From contig NZ_SGWX01000001.1 in NCBI RefSeq assembly GCF_004216535.1, forward strand, positions 3,658,001-3,722,000: 64,000 nt of DNA, given 5' to 3'. Under the pieces are notes generated by a model, which was not told where the DNA came from, did not search any database, and worked only from the letters and a program-made list of their open reading frames with translations. The stretch's first letter is position 1; each line of letters starts with the position of its first letter. The translations under genes and the position numbers were made by a program. The stretch is from Xylanimonas ulmi (lineage in GTDB: Bacteria > Actinomycetota > Actinomycetes > Actinomycetales > Cellulomonadaceae). This document shows positions 9,473 through 19,786 of the stretch, one piece after another.

Positions 9473-10327
9473 GTGAGCATCGACGACGTCCGCCTGGCCA
9501 TGCTCGGCACGGGCAACATGGGAGAGGCCGTGCTGGCCGGCGCGCTGCGCGCCGGCGTCGCGCCCGGCAACGTCATCGCGACGGCGCGCCGCGCGGAGCG
9601 CGCGGCCGAGGTCGCCCAGCGCCACGGTGTGCGCACGACGGCGGACAACGTCGCCGCGGTGCGTGACGCCGACGTCGTGGTCGTCGCCGTCAAGCCCAAG
9701 GACGTCGCGCGGCTGCTGGCGGAGGTCGGCGACGCGCTGCCCGCCCACGCCGTCGTCGTCTCGGTCGCCGCGGGCCTGGCGACGTCGTACTTCGAGGACC
9801 GGCTGCCCGGAAAGCCGGCCGTGGTGCGCGTCATGCCCAACACGCCCGCCGCGATCGGGGCCGGCACCTCGGCGCTCAGCGCCGGATCGCACGCCTCGCC
9901 CGACGACGTCGCGCTGGTGCGCGCGGTGCTGGCCGGGACGGGCGACGTCGTCGACGTGCCTGAGACGTACCAGGCGGCGGCCGGGGCGCTGGCGGGCTCG
10001 GGGCCGGCCTACGTGTTCTACGTGCTCGACGCGATGGCGGAGGCCGGTGTCGCCGTCGGGCTCTCGCGCGAGCTGTCGACACGGCTCGCGGTGCAGACGG
10101 TGCTCGGCTCGGCGCGGCTCATCGCCGAGACGGGTGAGCACCCGGCGCTGGCGCGCGAGCGCGTCACCTCGCCGGGCGGCACGACGGTCGAGGCGCTGCG
10201 CAGGCTCGACGCCGCGGGAGTGCGCGCCGCGTTCGTCGACGCGGTCGAGGCGGCGCGTGACCGCACGGTCGCGATGGCCGCCGAGCTCGGCGACGCCAAC
10301 GGCGCCGCCGAGGGCTCCGAGCGCTGA
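9473..10327 (+). CDS. proC: Pyrroline-5-carboxylate reductase
   Basis: Last enzyme of proline synthesis, reducing pyrroline-5-carboxylate with NAD(P)H in the cytoplasm. 284 residues. The Rossmann loop is AMLGTGNMGEAV at the N-terminus; VAVKPKDV and VMPNTPAAIGAG are typical. The C-terminal signature ERVTSPGGTTVEALRRLD is clearly visible. Start GTG 9473 is leaderless. The next gene, a LacI-type regulator, begins one base after the stop, so the regulator may be co-transcribed with proC although it serves a different pathway. Confidence 0.96.
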   Translation: MSIDDVRLAMLGTGNMGEAVLAGALRAGVAPGNVIATARRAERAAEVAQRHGVRTTADNVAAVRDADVVVVAVKPKDVARLLAEVGDALPAHAVVVSVAAGLATSYFEDRLPGKPAVVRVMPNTPAAIGAGTSALSAGSHASPDDVALVRAVLAGTGDVVDVPETYQAAAGALAGSGPAYVFYVLDAMAEAGVAVGLSRELSTRLAVQTVLGSARLIAETGEHPALARERVTSPGGTTVEALRRLDAAGVRAAFVDAVEAARDRTVAMAAELGDANGAAEGSER

Positions 10328-10328
10328 G

Positions 10329-11369
10329 ATGGCCGCGTCGCGCCCACCGGCGATGTCGGACGTCGCGGCGCTGGCGGGAGTGTCGCACCAGACGGTCTCG
10401 CGGGTGCTCAACGACCATCCGAGCGTGCGGCCGCAGACGCGTGAGCGGGTGCAGGCGGCCATCCGGGAGCTCGGCTACCGGCGCAACCGCGCCGCCCGCG
10501 CACTGGTCACGGCGCGATCGACCACGGTCGGTCTGCTGACCAGCGGCAGCGCGCACTTCGGCCCGGCGAGCACGGTGCTGGCCGTCGAGGCGGCCCTGCG
10601 CCGCGCGGGCTACTTCGTCTCGACGAGCTCCCTGGCCGGGTACGACGCCGCCTCGGCCGACGACGCGCTCGACCGCCTCGTCGACCAGGGGGTCGACGGC
10701 GTCGTCGCGGTCGCGCCCCTGACCGACGTCGCCCTGGCGGTGGGCGAGCACACGCCGCCGTGCCCCGTGGTGGTCGTCGCGGCGCGGCGTGAGATCCCCG
10801 AGACGGTGCGCGAGCAGTACGTGTACGTCGACCAGCACCGCGGCGCGCAGCTCGCGACCGAGCACCTGATCCGGCTGGGGCACACCCACGTGGTGCACCT
10901 CGCGGGGCCCACGCGGTGGTTCGACGCGAGCGAGCGCCAGGCCTCGTTCCTCCAGACGGCGGCCGACCTGGGCGCCGAGGCGGATGTGGTCGAGGCCCGG
11001 GGGTGGTCGGCGCGCCGCGGGTACGAGCTCGGGCAGACGCTCGCCCCGCGGGTGCGGCGCCCGGGCGGCCCGACGGGGTTCTTCGCGGCCAACGACCTGG
11101 TCGCGATGGGGCTGCTGCGCGCGTTCTGGGAGCACGGGCTGCGGGTGCCCGACGACGTGTCGGTGGTGGGCTTCGACGACATCGAGGGCAGCGCGTACCT
11201 GGTGCCCTCGCTGACGACGGTGCGCCAGCCGTTCGAGGCCGTGGGACGCGCCGCGGTCCGGGCGCTGCTGGACGCGTGGGAGACGCCCGATGACCCCGGC
11301 CGCTCGCACACCGCGGCGGTCATCCCGCCGGAGCTCGTGGTCCGGGGGAGCACCGCCGGACGCCGGTAG
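10329..11369 (+). CDS. LacI-family regulator, probable repressor of the arabinose regulon
   Basis: 346 residues. An N-terminal LacI helix-turn-helix (MSDVAALAGVSHQTVSRVLN) with hinge helix (RNRAARALVTARS) is followed by a periplasmic-binding-protein-like sensor domain (TVGLLTSG ... FFAANDLVAMGLL ... SVVGFDDIEGS). It lies immediately upstream of araB and 91 bases separate them, with a palindrome of the LacI type (11435-11458) in that gap. The same palindrome precedes chvE and ytfQ, so by position this protein is inferred to bind all three and to respond to arabinose or a derivative. It is encoded one base after proC and has no visible promoter of its own. Confidence 0.88.
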   Translation: MAASRPPAMSDVAALAGVSHQTVSRVLNDHPSVRPQTRERVQAAIRELGYRRNRAARALVTARSTTVGLLTSGSAHFGPASTVLAVEAALRRAGYFVSTSSLAGYDAASADDALDRLVDQGVDGVVAVAPLTDVALAVGEHTPPCPVVVVAARREIPETVREQYVYVDQHRGAQLATEHLIRLGHTHVVHLAGPTRWFDASERQASFLQTAADLGAEADVVEARGWSARRGYELGQTLAPRVRRPGGPTGFFAANDLVAMGLLRAFWEHGLRVPDDVSVVGFDDIEGSAYLVPSLTTVRQPFEAVGRAAVRALLDAWETPDDPGRSHTAAVIPPELVVRGSTAGRR

Positions 11370-11434
11370 CGGCGCGCGGTGGCGCTCGTCGCGGACAGCG
11401 CCTGGCACAGGACGCGCACTCCGCATCCCCACGA

Positions 11435-11458
11435 CGTGATGTGAGCGCTAACATCACG
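11435..11458. promoter_or_regulatory. LacI-type operator overlapping the araB promoter
   Basis: 24-bp palindrome with a single mismatched pair; its central part is TGATGTGAGCGCTAACATCA (11437-11456). The right half contains TAACAT (11449-11454), a -10 hexamer six bases before the araB GTG. A bound repressor would cover the promoter. The same core is found at 15634 and 27807. Confidence 0.8.
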
Positions 11459-11460
11459 AT

Positions 11461-13116
11461 GTGACCAGCGAACGACACCATGACGTGAAGCCCAACGACG
11501 GGACTGGCGAGAACCTCGGCCCGCGCGACGCCGTCGTCGCGGGGCGCACCAGCCTCGGCGTCGAGCTGGGCTCGACCAACATCAAGGCCTGCCTGATCGG
11601 GCCCGACCAGACCACGCTGGCGGTGGGCGCCCACACCTGGGAGAACCAGTTCGTCGACCGGGTGTGGACGTACTCGCTCGACGCGGTGCACGAGGGCTTG
11701 GCGGGCGCGTTCGCCGCGCTGGCCGCGGACGTGCGCGAGCGCTACGGCGTGCCGCTGACCACGGTGGGCGGGCTCGGGGTGTCGGCGATGATGCACGGCT
11801 ACCTCCCGTTCGACGCTGAGGACCGGCTGCTCGTGCCGTTCCGCACCTGGCGCAACACCTCGACGGGCGCCGCGGCGGCCGAGCTGACCCGCGAGCTGGG
11901 CTTCAGCATCCCCCTGCGCTGGTCGGTCGCGCACCTGTACCAGGCCGTGCTCGACGGTGAGGCGCACGTGCCGCAGGTCGCGCACCTGACCACCCTGGCG
12001 GGGTACGTGCACTGGCGGCTGACGGGCGAGCGGGTGCTGGGCGTGGGCGACGCCTCGGGCATGTTCCCCATCGACCCGGCCACGGGCGACTACGACGCCG
12101 CGATGCTCGCCGCGTTCGACGCGCTGGCCGCCCGTGCGGACGGAGCGCTGGGTGCGCCGCTGCGCGACCTGCTGCCCACCGTCGCCCCCGCGGGAGCCGC
12201 GGCCGGTCGCCTCACGGGGGCGGGCGCCGCGCTGCTCGACCCCACCGGGGCGCTGACCGCGGGCGTCCCGCTGTGCCCGCCCGAGGGTGACGCGGGCACG
12301 GGCATGGTCGCGACCAACGCCGTCGCCCCGCGCACGGGCAACGTGTCCGCCGGGACCAGCATCTTCGCGATGGTCGTCCTGGAGCGGGCGCTGGCGCAGG
12401 TCCACCCCGAGATCGACGTCGTCACCACGCCGTCGGGCGACCCGGTCGCGATGGTGCACTGCAACAACGGGTCCTCCGAGCTGGGCGCGTGGGCCGGCGT
12501 CCTGACGCAGTTCGCGCGCGCGATCGGCGCGGACGCCGACCAGGACGCGGTGTTCGCCGCGCTGCTGGGCGCGGCGCTCGACGGCGAGCCCGACGGCGGC
12601 GGCCTGCTGGCCTACAACTACCTGTCGGGCGAGACCATCACAGGGCTCGACGAGGGCCGCCCCATGGTGGTGCGCACGCCGGGCTCGCGCCTGACGCTCG
12701 CGAACTTCGCGCGCACCCAGGTCTACGGCGTGTTCGCGACGCTCGCCCTGGGCATGCGCACGCTCGCGGCCGAGGGTGTGGCCATCGACGCGCTGCTGGC
12801 GCACGGCGGCCTGTTCCGCACCGCGGGCGTGGCCCAGCGCATGCTCGCCGCCGCGGTCGACACGCCCGTCGCGGTGGCCTCGACCGCCGGTGAGGGCGGC
12901 GCGTGGGGCGTGGCGGTGCTGGCCGCCTACACCGCCGCGGTCGCCGGGGGAGAGACCCGCCCGCTGGCCGCGTGGCTCGACGAGCGGGTGTTCGCGCACG
13001 CCCAGACCGTCGTGGCCGAGCCCGATCCGCGCGACGTGGCGGGCATGGCGGCCTACCTGGAGACCTACACCGCGGGCCTGGCCATCCAGCACGCCGCGAC
13101 CGCCGCCATCCACTAA
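11461..13116 (+). CDS. araB: FGGY-family sugar kinase, probable L-ribulokinase
   Basis: Phosphorylates L-ribulose to L-ribulose-5-phosphate in the cytoplasm, the second step of arabinose use. 551 residues. The N-terminal phosphate loop is LGVELGSTNIKA, and the C-terminal half contains GNVSAGTSIFAM and LLAHGGLFRT as in FGGY kinases. Sequence alone does not separate ribulokinase from xylulokinase-like relatives; the assignment rests on its position directly before araD and araA. The first GTG at 11461 has no ribosome binding site but lies six bases after TAACAT, so a leaderless start is likely. An alternative GTG is at 11485. Confidence 0.85.
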   Translation: MTSERHHDVKPNDGTGENLGPRDAVVAGRTSLGVELGSTNIKACLIGPDQTTLAVGAHTWENQFVDRVWTYSLDAVHEGLAGAFAALAADVRERYGVPLTTVGGLGVSAMMHGYLPFDAEDRLLVPFRTWRNTSTGAAAAELTRELGFSIPLRWSVAHLYQAVLDGEAHVPQVAHLTTLAGYVHWRLTGERVLGVGDASGMFPIDPATGDYDAAMLAAFDALAARADGALGAPLRDLLPTVAPAGAAAGRLTGAGAALLDPTGALTAGVPLCPPEGDAGTGMVATNAVAPRTGNVSAGTSIFAMVVLERALAQVHPEIDVVTTPSGDPVAMVHCNNGSSELGAWAGVLTQFARAIGADADQDAVFAALLGAALDGEPDGGGLLAYNYLSGETITGLDEGRPMVVRTPGSRLTLANFARTQVYGVFATLALGMRTLAAEGVAIDALLAHGGLFRTAGVAQRMLAAAVDTPVAVASTAGEGGAWGVAVLAAYTAAVAGGETRPLAAWLDERVFAHAQTVVAEPDPRDVAGMAAYLETYTAGLAIQHAATAAIH

Positions 13117-13193
13117 CCCCTGCGGTGGTGGCGCTCGTTCTCACCACCCCCGACACCCCCTCGACCCCTCGCCGCAGCATCCTGGAGACACCC

Positions 13194-13865
13194 ATGACCA
13201 TCCCCACCGCCCTCCGCGCCGAGATCGACGCCGCCAAGCAGCGCGTGGCCGCGCTGCACGCCGAGCTGCCCCGCTGGGAGCTGGTCGTGTGGACCGCCGG
13301 CAACGTGTCCGAGCGGGTCGGCGACTATCTCGTCATCAAGCCGTCGGGCGTCTCGTACGACGACCTCGACGCCGACGCGATGGTCGTGTGCGACCTCGAC
13401 GGCAACCTCGTCGAGGGCGATCGGTCGCCGTCGTCGGACACCGCGGCGCACGCCTACGTCTACCGGCACATGGACCACGTGGGCGGCGTCGTGCACACGC
13501 ACTCGACCTACGCCGCGGCGTGGGCCGCGCGCGGCGAGGAGATCCCGTGTGTGCTGACCATGATGGCCGACGAGTTCGGCGGACCGATCCCGGTGGGCCC
13601 CTTCGCGATCATCGGCGACGACTCGATCGGGCGGGGCATCGTCGAGACCCTCGACGCGCACCGCAGCCCGGCCGTGCTCATGCGCAACCACGGCCCGTTC
13701 ACCATCGGCCGTGACGCCAAGGCCGCGGTCAAGGCCGCCGTGCTGCTCGAAGAGGTCGCCCGCGCCGTGCACATCTCACGCCAGCTCGGCGAGCCGACTC
13801 CCATCCCGCAGGAGGCGATCGACTCGCTCTACCACCGCTACCAGAACGTCTACGGCCAGCACTGA
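13194..13865 (+). CDS. araD: L-ribulose-5-phosphate 4-epimerase
   Basis: Zinc-dependent class II aldolase-fold enzyme converting L-ribulose-5-phosphate to D-xylulose-5-phosphate, linking arabinose to the pentose phosphate pathway. 223 residues, normal length. Metal ligands His101 and His103 (VVHTHSTYAAAW) and His166 (MRNHGPF) are present; NVSER and SGVSYDDL near the N-terminus form the substrate phosphate site. CTGGAGA precedes the ATG. Middle gene of araB-araD-araA. Confidence 0.95.
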   Translation: MTIPTALRAEIDAAKQRVAALHAELPRWELVVWTAGNVSERVGDYLVIKPSGVSYDDLDADAMVVCDLDGNLVEGDRSPSSDTAAHAYVYRHMDHVGGVVHTHSTYAAAWAARGEEIPCVLTMMADEFGGPIPVGPFAIIGDDSIGRGIVETLDAHRSPAVLMRNHGPFTIGRDAKAAVKAAVLLEEVARAVHISRQLGEPTPIPQEAIDSLYHRYQNVYGQH

Positions 13866-13916
13866 CCGACCCCGGGCCTTGCCCGGCCACCCGCCACGCC
13901 CCCTCGAAGGAGAGAC

Positions 13917-15428
13917 ATGCCCAAGCCCTACGCCGACCGTGAGGTCTGGTTCTTCACCGGTTCGCAGGACCTCTACGGTGAGGAGACCCTGCGCCAGGTC
14001 GCCGAGCAGTCGCAGGAGGTCGCGCGCGCCCTCGACGCCGCCGCCGAGGTGCCCGCGACCATCGTGTGGAAGCCCGTCCTGAAGGACGCCGCCTCGATCC
14101 GCCGGGCGATGCTCGACGCCAACGCCGACGACCGCGTGCTGGGCGTCATCACGTGGATGCACACCTTCAGCCCGGCCAAGATGTGGATCGCCGGCCTCGA
14201 CGCGCTGCGCAAGCCGCTGCTGCACCTGCACACGCAGGCCAACGTCGAACTGCCGTGGGACACCATCGACTTCGACTTCATGAACCTCAACCAGGCCGCG
14301 CACGGCGACCGCGAGTACGCCTACCTGGCCTCGCGCCTGGGCGTCGCGCGCACCACCGTCGTCGGGCACGCGTCGAACCCGGCGGTGCGGCGCCGGGTGG
14401 GCACTTGGATCCGCGGCGCGGCGGGCTGGGCGGCCACGCACGAGCTCACGCTCGTGCGCTTCGGCGACAACATGCGCAACGTCGCGGTGACCGAGGGCGA
14501 CAAGACCGAGGCCGAGCTGCGCTTCGGCGTCTCGGTCAACACCTGGGGCGTCAACGACCTGGTCGCCGCCGTCGACGCCGTCGCCGACGCCGAGGTCGAC
14601 GCGCTCGTCGCGCAGTACGAGGACCTGTACGACGTCGTCCCCGAACTGCGCCAGGGCGGCGCCCGCCATGAGTCGCTGCGCTACGCCGCACGCCAGGAGA
14701 TCGCGCTGGAGACCTTCCTCACCGCGGTGGGCGCCAAGGCGTTCACCACCAACTTCGAGGACCTGGGCGACCTGCGCCAGCTGCCCGGGCTCGCGGTCCA
14801 GCGCCTCATGGCCAAGGGCTATGGGTTCGGCGCCGAGGGCGACTGGAAGACGGCCGTGCTGGTGCGCGCCGCCAAGGTCATGGGCGCGGGGCTGCCCGGC
14901 GGCGCCTCGCTCATGGAGGACTACACCTATGACCTGACGCCCGGCGAGGAGGTCATCCTGGGCGCGCACATGCTGGAGGTCTGCCCGTCGCTCACCACGA
15001 CGAAGCCGCGCGTGGAGATCCACCCGCTCGGCATCGGCGGCAAGGAGGACCCCGTGCGCATGGTCTTCGACGCCGACGCCGTCGACGGCGCCGTCGTCGT
15101 CTCGCTGGCCGACATGCGCGACCGGTTCCGCCTGACCGCCAACGTCATCGATGTCGTGCCGCCGACGGCGCCGCTGCCCCACCTGCCCGTCGCGCGCGCG
15201 GTGTGGAAGCCGCGCCCGTCGTTCGAGGTCTCGGCCGAGGCGTGGCTGACCGCGGGCGGCGCGCACCACACGGTGCTGTCGACAGGGGCGGGCGTCGCGG
15301 AGTTCGAGGTGTTCGCGCAGCTCGCGCGCACCGAGCTGCTGGTCATCGACGAGGACACGACGCGGCGTGGGTTCGCCGACCAGGTGCGTTGGAACGCGGC
15401 CTATCACCGACTCGCTCAGGGGCTGTGA
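13917..15428 (+). CDS. araA: L-arabinose isomerase
   Basis: Converts L-arabinose to L-ribulose using a divalent metal, in the cytoplasm. 503 residues, the usual size. [15 protein letters not shown] at the N-terminus and [12 protein letters not shown] are classic AraA motifs; the C-terminal EDTT segment is also present. AAGGAGAG is placed well before the ATG. Last gene of the araBDA operon, followed by a strong hairpin terminator. Confidence 0.97.
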   Translation: MPKPYADREVWFFTGSQDLYGEETLRQVAEQSQEVARALDAAAEVPATIVWKPVLKDAASIRRAMLDANADDRVLGVITWMHTFSPAKMWIAGLDALRKPLLHLHTQANVELPWDTIDFDFMNLNQAAHGDREYAYLASRLGVARTTVVGHASNPAVRRRVGTWIRGAAGWAATHELTLVRFGDNMRNVAVTEGDKTEAELRFGVSVNTWGVNDLVAAVDAVADAEVDALVAQYEDLYDVVPELRQGGARHESLRYAARQEIALETFLTAVGAKAFTTNFEDLGDLRQLPGLAVQRLMAKGYGFGAEGDWKTAVLVRAAKVMGAGLPGGASLMEDYTYDLTPGEEVILGAHMLEVCPSLTTTKPRVEIHPLGIGGKEDPVRMVFDADAVDGAVVVSLADMRDRFRLTANVIDVVPPTAPLPHLPVARAVWKPRPSFEVSAEAWLTAGGAHHTVLSTGAGVAEFEVFAQLARTELLVIDEDTTRRGFADQVRWNAAYHRLAQGL

Positions 15429-15460
15429 CCCCCGGGCGGTAGACACGGGTCGACGCCGCA

Positions 15461-15497
15461 CGAACGGCCGGACGCGCACTGCGCGTCCGGCCGTTCG
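15461..15497. terminator. Strong hairpin after araA
   Basis: Perfect 17-bp stem (arms 15461-15477 and 15481-15497) with a 3-base loop and no T run, a common actinobacterial form. Separates araBDA from the chvE unit. Confidence 0.8.
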
Positions 15498-15501
15498 CGT
15501 C

Positions 15502-15540
15502 TGCGCTGGTCGTGCGCTGGTCGTGCGCTGATCGTGCGCG
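15502..15540. repeat. Short 12-bp tandem repeat after the araA terminator
   Basis: Three units close to gctggtcgtgc(g), the last with one change. Non-coding; no function evident. Confidence 0.55.
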
Positions 15541-15633
15541 GGGCTGGGCGGTCGGGGGGACTTGCGGGCGACACCCGTGGCGTCATGACGCGGCGCCGTC
15601 TGGCGCACGACGAGCGCGGATTGTGCCCCACCG

Positions 15634-15653
15634 CGATGTGAGCGCTAACATCG
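15634..15653. promoter_or_regulatory. LacI-type operator before chvE
   Basis: CGATGTGAGCGCTAACATCG, palindromic apart from one pair, sharing the 16-base core of the araB operator. TAACAT at 15646-15651 is the presumed -10 box, with TTGTGC (15621-15626) a weak -35 candidate 19 bases upstream. Confidence 0.8.
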
Positions 15654-15704
15654 TTTTCGTGCCGGTCACGCGACCGGTTCTCGATGACGAGAAAGGAAGT
15701 CCCG

Positions 15705-16859
15705 ATGAAGCGCCTCGCCTCTCGCGTGGTCGCCGCCGCCGCGACCGCGACCCTCGCCCTAGGCCTGACCGCGTGCGCCGGGGGTGGCGCCGGGTCTGCC
15801 GACGACGGCGACGCCTCGCGCGACCCGAGCGACATCACCGTGGGCGTCGCCATGCCGACGCAGACCTCCGAGCGCTGGATCGCCGACGGCAACTCCGTCC
15901 GCGAGGGCCTGGAGGCCGCCGGCTTCGAGGTCAACCTGCAGTTCGCGAACGACGACATCCCCACCCAGCAGCAGCAGATCGACCAGATGATCACGCAGGG
16001 CGCCGACATCCTGATCGTCGCCTCGATCGACGGCACGGCCCTGGCCAACCAGCTCCAGGCCGCCGCCGACGCCGGCATCCCGATCATCTCCTACGACCGC
16101 CTCATCCGGGACACGAAGAACGTCGACTTCTACGTCACGTTCGACAACTTCCAGGTCGGCGTCGACCAGGCCACGTCGCTGCTGCACGGCCTCGGCGTCG
16201 TGGACGCCGACGGCAACGAGACGGGCGAGACCGGGCCGTTCGTGGTCGAGCTGTTCGCCGGCTCGCTCGACGACAACAACGCGCACTTCTTCTGGGACGG
16301 CGCGATGCAGACGCTCCAGCCGTTCATCGACGACGGCACGATCGTCGTCGGCTCGGGTCAGACGAGCATCGAGCAGGCGGCCACGCTGCGCTGGTCGCAG
16401 GAGACCGCCCAGCGGCGCATGGAGGACCTGCTGACCGCCCACTACGGCGGTGGCTCGGGCCAGCTCGACGGCATCCTGTCGCCGTTCGACGGCATCTCGC
16501 GCGGCATCATCACGGCGCTGCAGAACGCGGGCATCGGCCCGACGCTCGCCGAGGGTCTGCCCGTCGTCACCGGTCAGGACGCCGAGATCGCCTCGGTCGC
16601 GCTCATCGACCAGGGTGTGCAGTTCTCGACCATCTTCAAGGACACGCGCCTGCTCGCCGAGCAGGCCGTCACGGCCGCCAAGGCCTTCGCCGCCGGGCAG
16701 ACCCCGACGCCGAACGACACCGAGTCCTACGACAACGGCATGAAGGTCGTGCCGTCGTTCCTCCTGCAGGTCGACACCGTCACGGCTGACGACATCCAGT
16801 CGGTGCTGATCGACTCGGGCTTCTTCACCCCGGAGCAGGTCGCCCGCGGCCAGATGTGA
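15705..16859 (+). CDS. chvE: ChvE-type multiple-sugar-binding lipoprotein
   Basis: Extracellular lipid-anchored receptor of an ABC importer for pyranose sugars (arabinose, xylose, galactose or glucose are typical ligands). 384 residues. A signal peptide ends in the lipobox LTAC (Cys24), followed by a disordered linker and a periplasmic-binding-protein type I fold ([38 protein letters not shown] is diagnostic for the ChvE/XylF branch). ATG 15705 has AAAGGAAG in front. First gene of the chvE-gguA-gguB importer, under an operator shared with araB, so L-arabinose is the likely substrate. Confidence 0.9.
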   Translation: MKRLASRVVAAAATATLALGLTACAGGGAGSADDGDASRDPSDITVGVAMPTQTSERWIADGNSVREGLEAAGFEVNLQFANDDIPTQQQQIDQMITQGADILIVASIDGTALANQLQAAADAGIPIISYDRLIRDTKNVDFYVTFDNFQVGVDQATSLLHGLGVVDADGNETGETGPFVVELFAGSLDDNNAHFFWDGAMQTLQPFIDDGTIVVGSGQTSIEQAATLRWSQETAQRRMEDLLTAHYGGGSGQLDGILSPFDGISRGIITALQNAGIGPTLAEGLPVVTGQDAEIASVALIDQGVQFSTIFKDTRLLAEQAVTAAKAFAAGQTPTPNDTESYDNGMKVVPSFLLQVDTVTADDIQSVLIDSGFFTPEQVARGQM

Positions 16860-16879
16860 CCGGGCCCTCCGGTTCCCTC

Positions 16880-16918
16880 CGCGGGGGCTCGTCGGCGCCG
16901 AGCCGGCGGGCCCCCGCG
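16880..16918. other. Intergenic hairpin between chvE and gguA
   Basis: Nine-bp arms CGCGGGGGC/GCCCCCGCG with a nested shorter stem. In binding-protein operons such hairpins often stabilise the upstream message or reduce readthrough, giving more receptor than ATPase. Confidence 0.5.
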
Positions 16919-16953
16919 TCCCGCGACCAGACAACGACGTAAGGACGGCGAGC

Positions 16954-18498
16954 ATGTCGAGCACGATCCTCGAGATGCAGGACATCACCAAGGACTTTCC
17001 CGGGGTCAAGGTTCTCAAAGACGTGAGCCTCAAGGTCACCGAGGGCGAGATCCACGCGATCTGCGGCGAGAACGGCGCCGGCAAGTCGACGCTCATGAAG
17101 GTGCTCTCGGGCGTCTACCCGCACGGCACCTACGGCGGCCGCATCCTCTACCAGGGCCGCGAGGTCGAGTTCGGCGACATCAAGGACTCCGAGGCGCAGG
17201 GCATCGTCATCATCCACCAGGAGCTCGCGCTCGTGCCGCACCTGTCGGTGGCCGAGAACATCTTCCTCGGCAACGAGGTCGCCAGCCGCGGCATGATCGA
17301 CTGGCACCGGGCCAACGCCGAGGCGTCGGCGCTCATGGAGCGAGTGGGCCTGACCGAGAAGCCCATCACGCCGGTCGGCCAGCTCGGCGTCGGCAAGCAG
17401 CAGCTCGTCGAGATCGCCAAGGCCCTGAGCAAGGACGTGTCCCTGCTGATCCTGGACGAGCCGACGGCGGCGCTCAACGACACCGACTCCGAGCACCTGC
17501 TCGGACTGCTGCGCGGGCTGCGCGAGCAGGGCATCACCTGCATCATCATCAGCCACAAGCTCGGCGAGATCGAGGACATCGCGGACTCGACGACGATCAT
17601 CCGCGACGGCGGCGTCGTCGAGACCATCGACATGCACGGCCCCGACGCGACCCAGGACCGCATCATCCGCGGCATGGTGGGCCGCGACCTCGACCAGCGC
17701 TTTCCCGCGCGCAGCGTGGCCATCGGCGAAGAGGTCTTCCGCGTCGAGCGGTGGCGCGTGCACCACCCCACCCAGCCGCGGGTCGTCGTCGAGGACGCGT
17801 CCTTCGACGTCAAGGCGGGCGAGGTCGTCGGCATCGCCGGGCTCATGGGCGCCGGGCGCACCGAGCTCGCGATGTCGGTCTTCGGGCGCACCTATGGCCG
17901 CGACATCTCGGGCAAGGTCTACCTGCACGGCAAGGAGGTCGACACCCGCACGGTCGAGGCGAGCATCGCCAACGGCCTGGCGTACGTGTCCGAGGACCGC
18001 AAGCACTACGGCCTCAACCTCATCCAGGACATCAAGACCAACATCTCCGCGGCCGGCCTCGGCAAGCTCTCGCGGCGCGGCTTCATCAACCGCAACGAGG
18101 AGATCGCCGTCGCCGAGCGGTTCCGTGGCGTGATGAACATCAAGACGCCGTCGGTGATGCAGATCGTCAACAACCTCTCGGGCGGCAACCAGCAGAAGGT
18201 CGTGCTGTCCAAGTGGCTGCACACCGCGCCCGAGGTGCTCATCCTCGACGAGCCGACCCGAGGCATCGACGTCGGCGCGAAGTACGAGATCTACACGATC
18301 ATCAACGAGCTCGCCGCGCAGGGGAAGGCCGTGGTCGTCATCTCCTCCGAGCTGCCCGAGCTGCTCGGCGTCTGCGACCGCATCTACGCGCTCGCCTATG
18401 GCCGCATCACCGGCCAGGTCCCCGTCGCGGAGGCCACCCAGGAGCGCCTCATGGAGCTCATGACCATCGAGAAGACCAGCAAGGAGGCTGTCCGATGA
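16954..18498 (+). CDS. gguA: Sugar ABC importer ATPase with two nucleotide-binding domains
   Basis: 514-residue fused ATPase of the carbohydrate uptake class 2 (CUT2) family, energising import by the GguB permease. First Walker [10 protein letters not shown] is at residues 38-46 with ABC signature LGVGKQQ and Walker [12 protein letters not shown]; the second domain has a degenerate Walker A (GLMGAGRTE) but a good signature (LSGGNQQ) and Walker B ([13 protein letters not shown]), the usual asymmetry in this family. The sequence fits the GguA/XylG branch that pairs with ChvE. AAGGACG precedes the ATG. Its TGA overlaps the gguB ATG. Confidence 0.93.
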   Translation: MSSTILEMQDITKDFPGVKVLKDVSLKVTEGEIHAICGENGAGKSTLMKVLSGVYPHGTYGGRILYQGREVEFGDIKDSEAQGIVIIHQELALVPHLSVAENIFLGNEVASRGMIDWHRANAEASALMERVGLTEKPITPVGQLGVGKQQLVEIAKALSKDVSLLILDEPTAALNDTDSEHLLGLLRGLREQGITCIIISHKLGEIEDIADSTTIIRDGGVVETIDMHGPDATQDRIIRGMVGRDLDQRFPARSVAIGEEVFRVERWRVHHPTQPRVVVEDASFDVKAGEVVGIAGLMGAGRTELAMSVFGRTYGRDISGKVYLHGKEVDTRTVEASIANGLAYVSEDRKHYGLNLIQDIKTNISAAGLGKLSRRGFINRNEEIAVAERFRGVMNIKTPSVMQIVNNLSGGNQQKVVLSKWLHTAPEVLILDEPTRGIDVGAKYEIYTIINELAAQGKAVVVISSELPELLGVCDRIYALAYGRITGQVPVAEATQERLMELMTIEKTSKEAVR

Positions 18499-19676
18499 GC
18501 GCCCTCGCGGACGTCAAAGACCTGTTCACCCGCAACCTGCGCACATCGGGCATCTACATCGCCTTCGTCGCGATCGTGCTGCTGTTCACGGTGCTCACCG
18601 ACGGCATGCTGCTGCAGCCGGGCAACCTGACGAACCTCGTCCTGCAGTTCTCCTACGTGCTGATCCTCGCCCTGGGCATGATCCTGGTGATCATCGGCGG
18701 GCACATCGACCTGTCGGTCGGGTCGGTCGTGGCGCTGTCCGGCGCCGTGTCGGCCGTGCTCGTCATCCGGCACGGAATGCCCTGGTGGGTCGGCATCCTG
18801 GCCGCGCTCGGCGTCGGCCTGCTGGTCGGCGCCTGGCAGGGCTTCTGGGTCGCCTACGTCGGCATCCCGGCCTTCATCGTGACCCTCGCGGGCATGCTGC
18901 TGTTCCGCGGCATGACGTTCCGTGTGCTCGACAACGTCTCGCTCTCGCCGTTCCCGCGCGAGTACCAGCAGGTGGCCAGCGGCTTCATCAACGGCCTGCT
19001 CGGCGGTCCCGGGTTCGACGTGTTCACCCTGGTCATCGGCGCGTTCGCCGTCGTCGGCTTCGCCTGGACGCAGTGGCGCAACCGTCAAGGCCGCCTGCAC
19101 TACCGCCAGCCGGTCGAGACGATGGGCCTGTTCGTCGCCAAGCTCGTGATCGTCGCCGCCGTCGTCATGGCGTTCGCATGGCAGCTCGCCAACTCGCGCG
19201 GCCTGCCGATCGTGCTCATCATCCTCGCGGTGCTGATCCTGACCTACCAGACCATCACCACGCGCACGGTGTTCGGCCGCCACATCTACGCGATCGGCGG
19301 CAACCTCCCGGCCGCGCTGCTGTCGGGCGTCAAGGTCAAGAAGGTCAACTTCTGGATCTTCGTCAACATGGGCCTCCTGGCGGGCGTCGCCGGCGCGGTG
19401 TTCTCCTCGCGGTCCAACGGCGCACAGCCCGCGGCCGGCAACATGTTCGAGCTCGACGCAATCGCCGCGTGCTTTATCGGCGGCGCCTCGACCTCGGGTG
19501 GCGTGGGCCGCGTGACGGGAGCGATGGTGGGTGGCCTCGTCATGGCCGTCATGTCCAACGGCATGCAGCTCATGGGCGTCGACCAGTCGACGCAGCAGAT
19601 CATCCGCGGTCTGGTGCTGCTGCTGGCCGTCGCGTTCGACATCTACAACAAGCGTCGGGCCGGCGCGGTGCGCTGA
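18495..19676 (+). CDS. gguB: Sugar ABC importer permease
   Basis: Membrane component of the ChvE-GguA importer, 393 residues with about ten hydrophobic segments. The CUT2 permease motif [18 protein letters not shown] is near residue 70, and the C-terminal [16 protein letters not shown] loop contacts the ATPase. A longer central region (around [10 protein letters not shown]) is typical of the GguB/XylH branch. ATGA overlap with gguA implies coupled translation. Followed by a hairpin. Confidence 0.93.
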   Translation: MSALADVKDLFTRNLRTSGIYIAFVAIVLLFTVLTDGMLLQPGNLTNLVLQFSYVLILALGMILVIIGGHIDLSVGSVVALSGAVSAVLVIRHGMPWWVGILAALGVGLLVGAWQGFWVAYVGIPAFIVTLAGMLLFRGMTFRVLDNVSLSPFPREYQQVASGFINGLLGGPGFDVFTLVIGAFAVVGFAWTQWRNRQGRLHYRQPVETMGLFVAKLVIVAAVVMAFAWQLANSRGLPIVLIILAVLILTYQTITTRTVFGRHIYAIGGNLPAALLSGVKVKKVNFWIFVNMGLLAGVAGAVFSSRSNGAQPAAGNMFELDAIAACFIGGASTSGGVGRVTGAMVGGLVMAVMSNGMQLMGVDQSTQQIIRGLVLLLAVAFDIYNKRRAGAVR

Positions 19677-19704
19677 CCGCGCGCCCGCACCTGACCGCTG
19701 ACTC

Positions 19705-19735
19705 CGCCCGGCGCCGCAGATCCCGGCGCCGGGCG
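19705..19735. terminator. Hairpin after gguB
   Basis: 11-bp perfect stem (19705-19715 with 19725-19735), 9-base loop, no T run; lies between gguB and abfA. Confidence 0.55.
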
Positions 19736-19786
19736 CAGTCGCACCCGGCCCCCGCGGCCACCGTTCCCACGCCGAGGAGTCCACCC

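Noticed and set aside
11461-13116. araB as xylulokinase
   Set aside because: FGGY kinases are hard to separate by eye, but no xylA is present and the gene is directly followed by araD and araA.
16825-18222. 465-residue minus-strand frame opposite gguA
   Set aside because: Antisense of a clear ABC ATPase; the His/Asp/Leu/Val-rich sequence is a codon-complement artefact.
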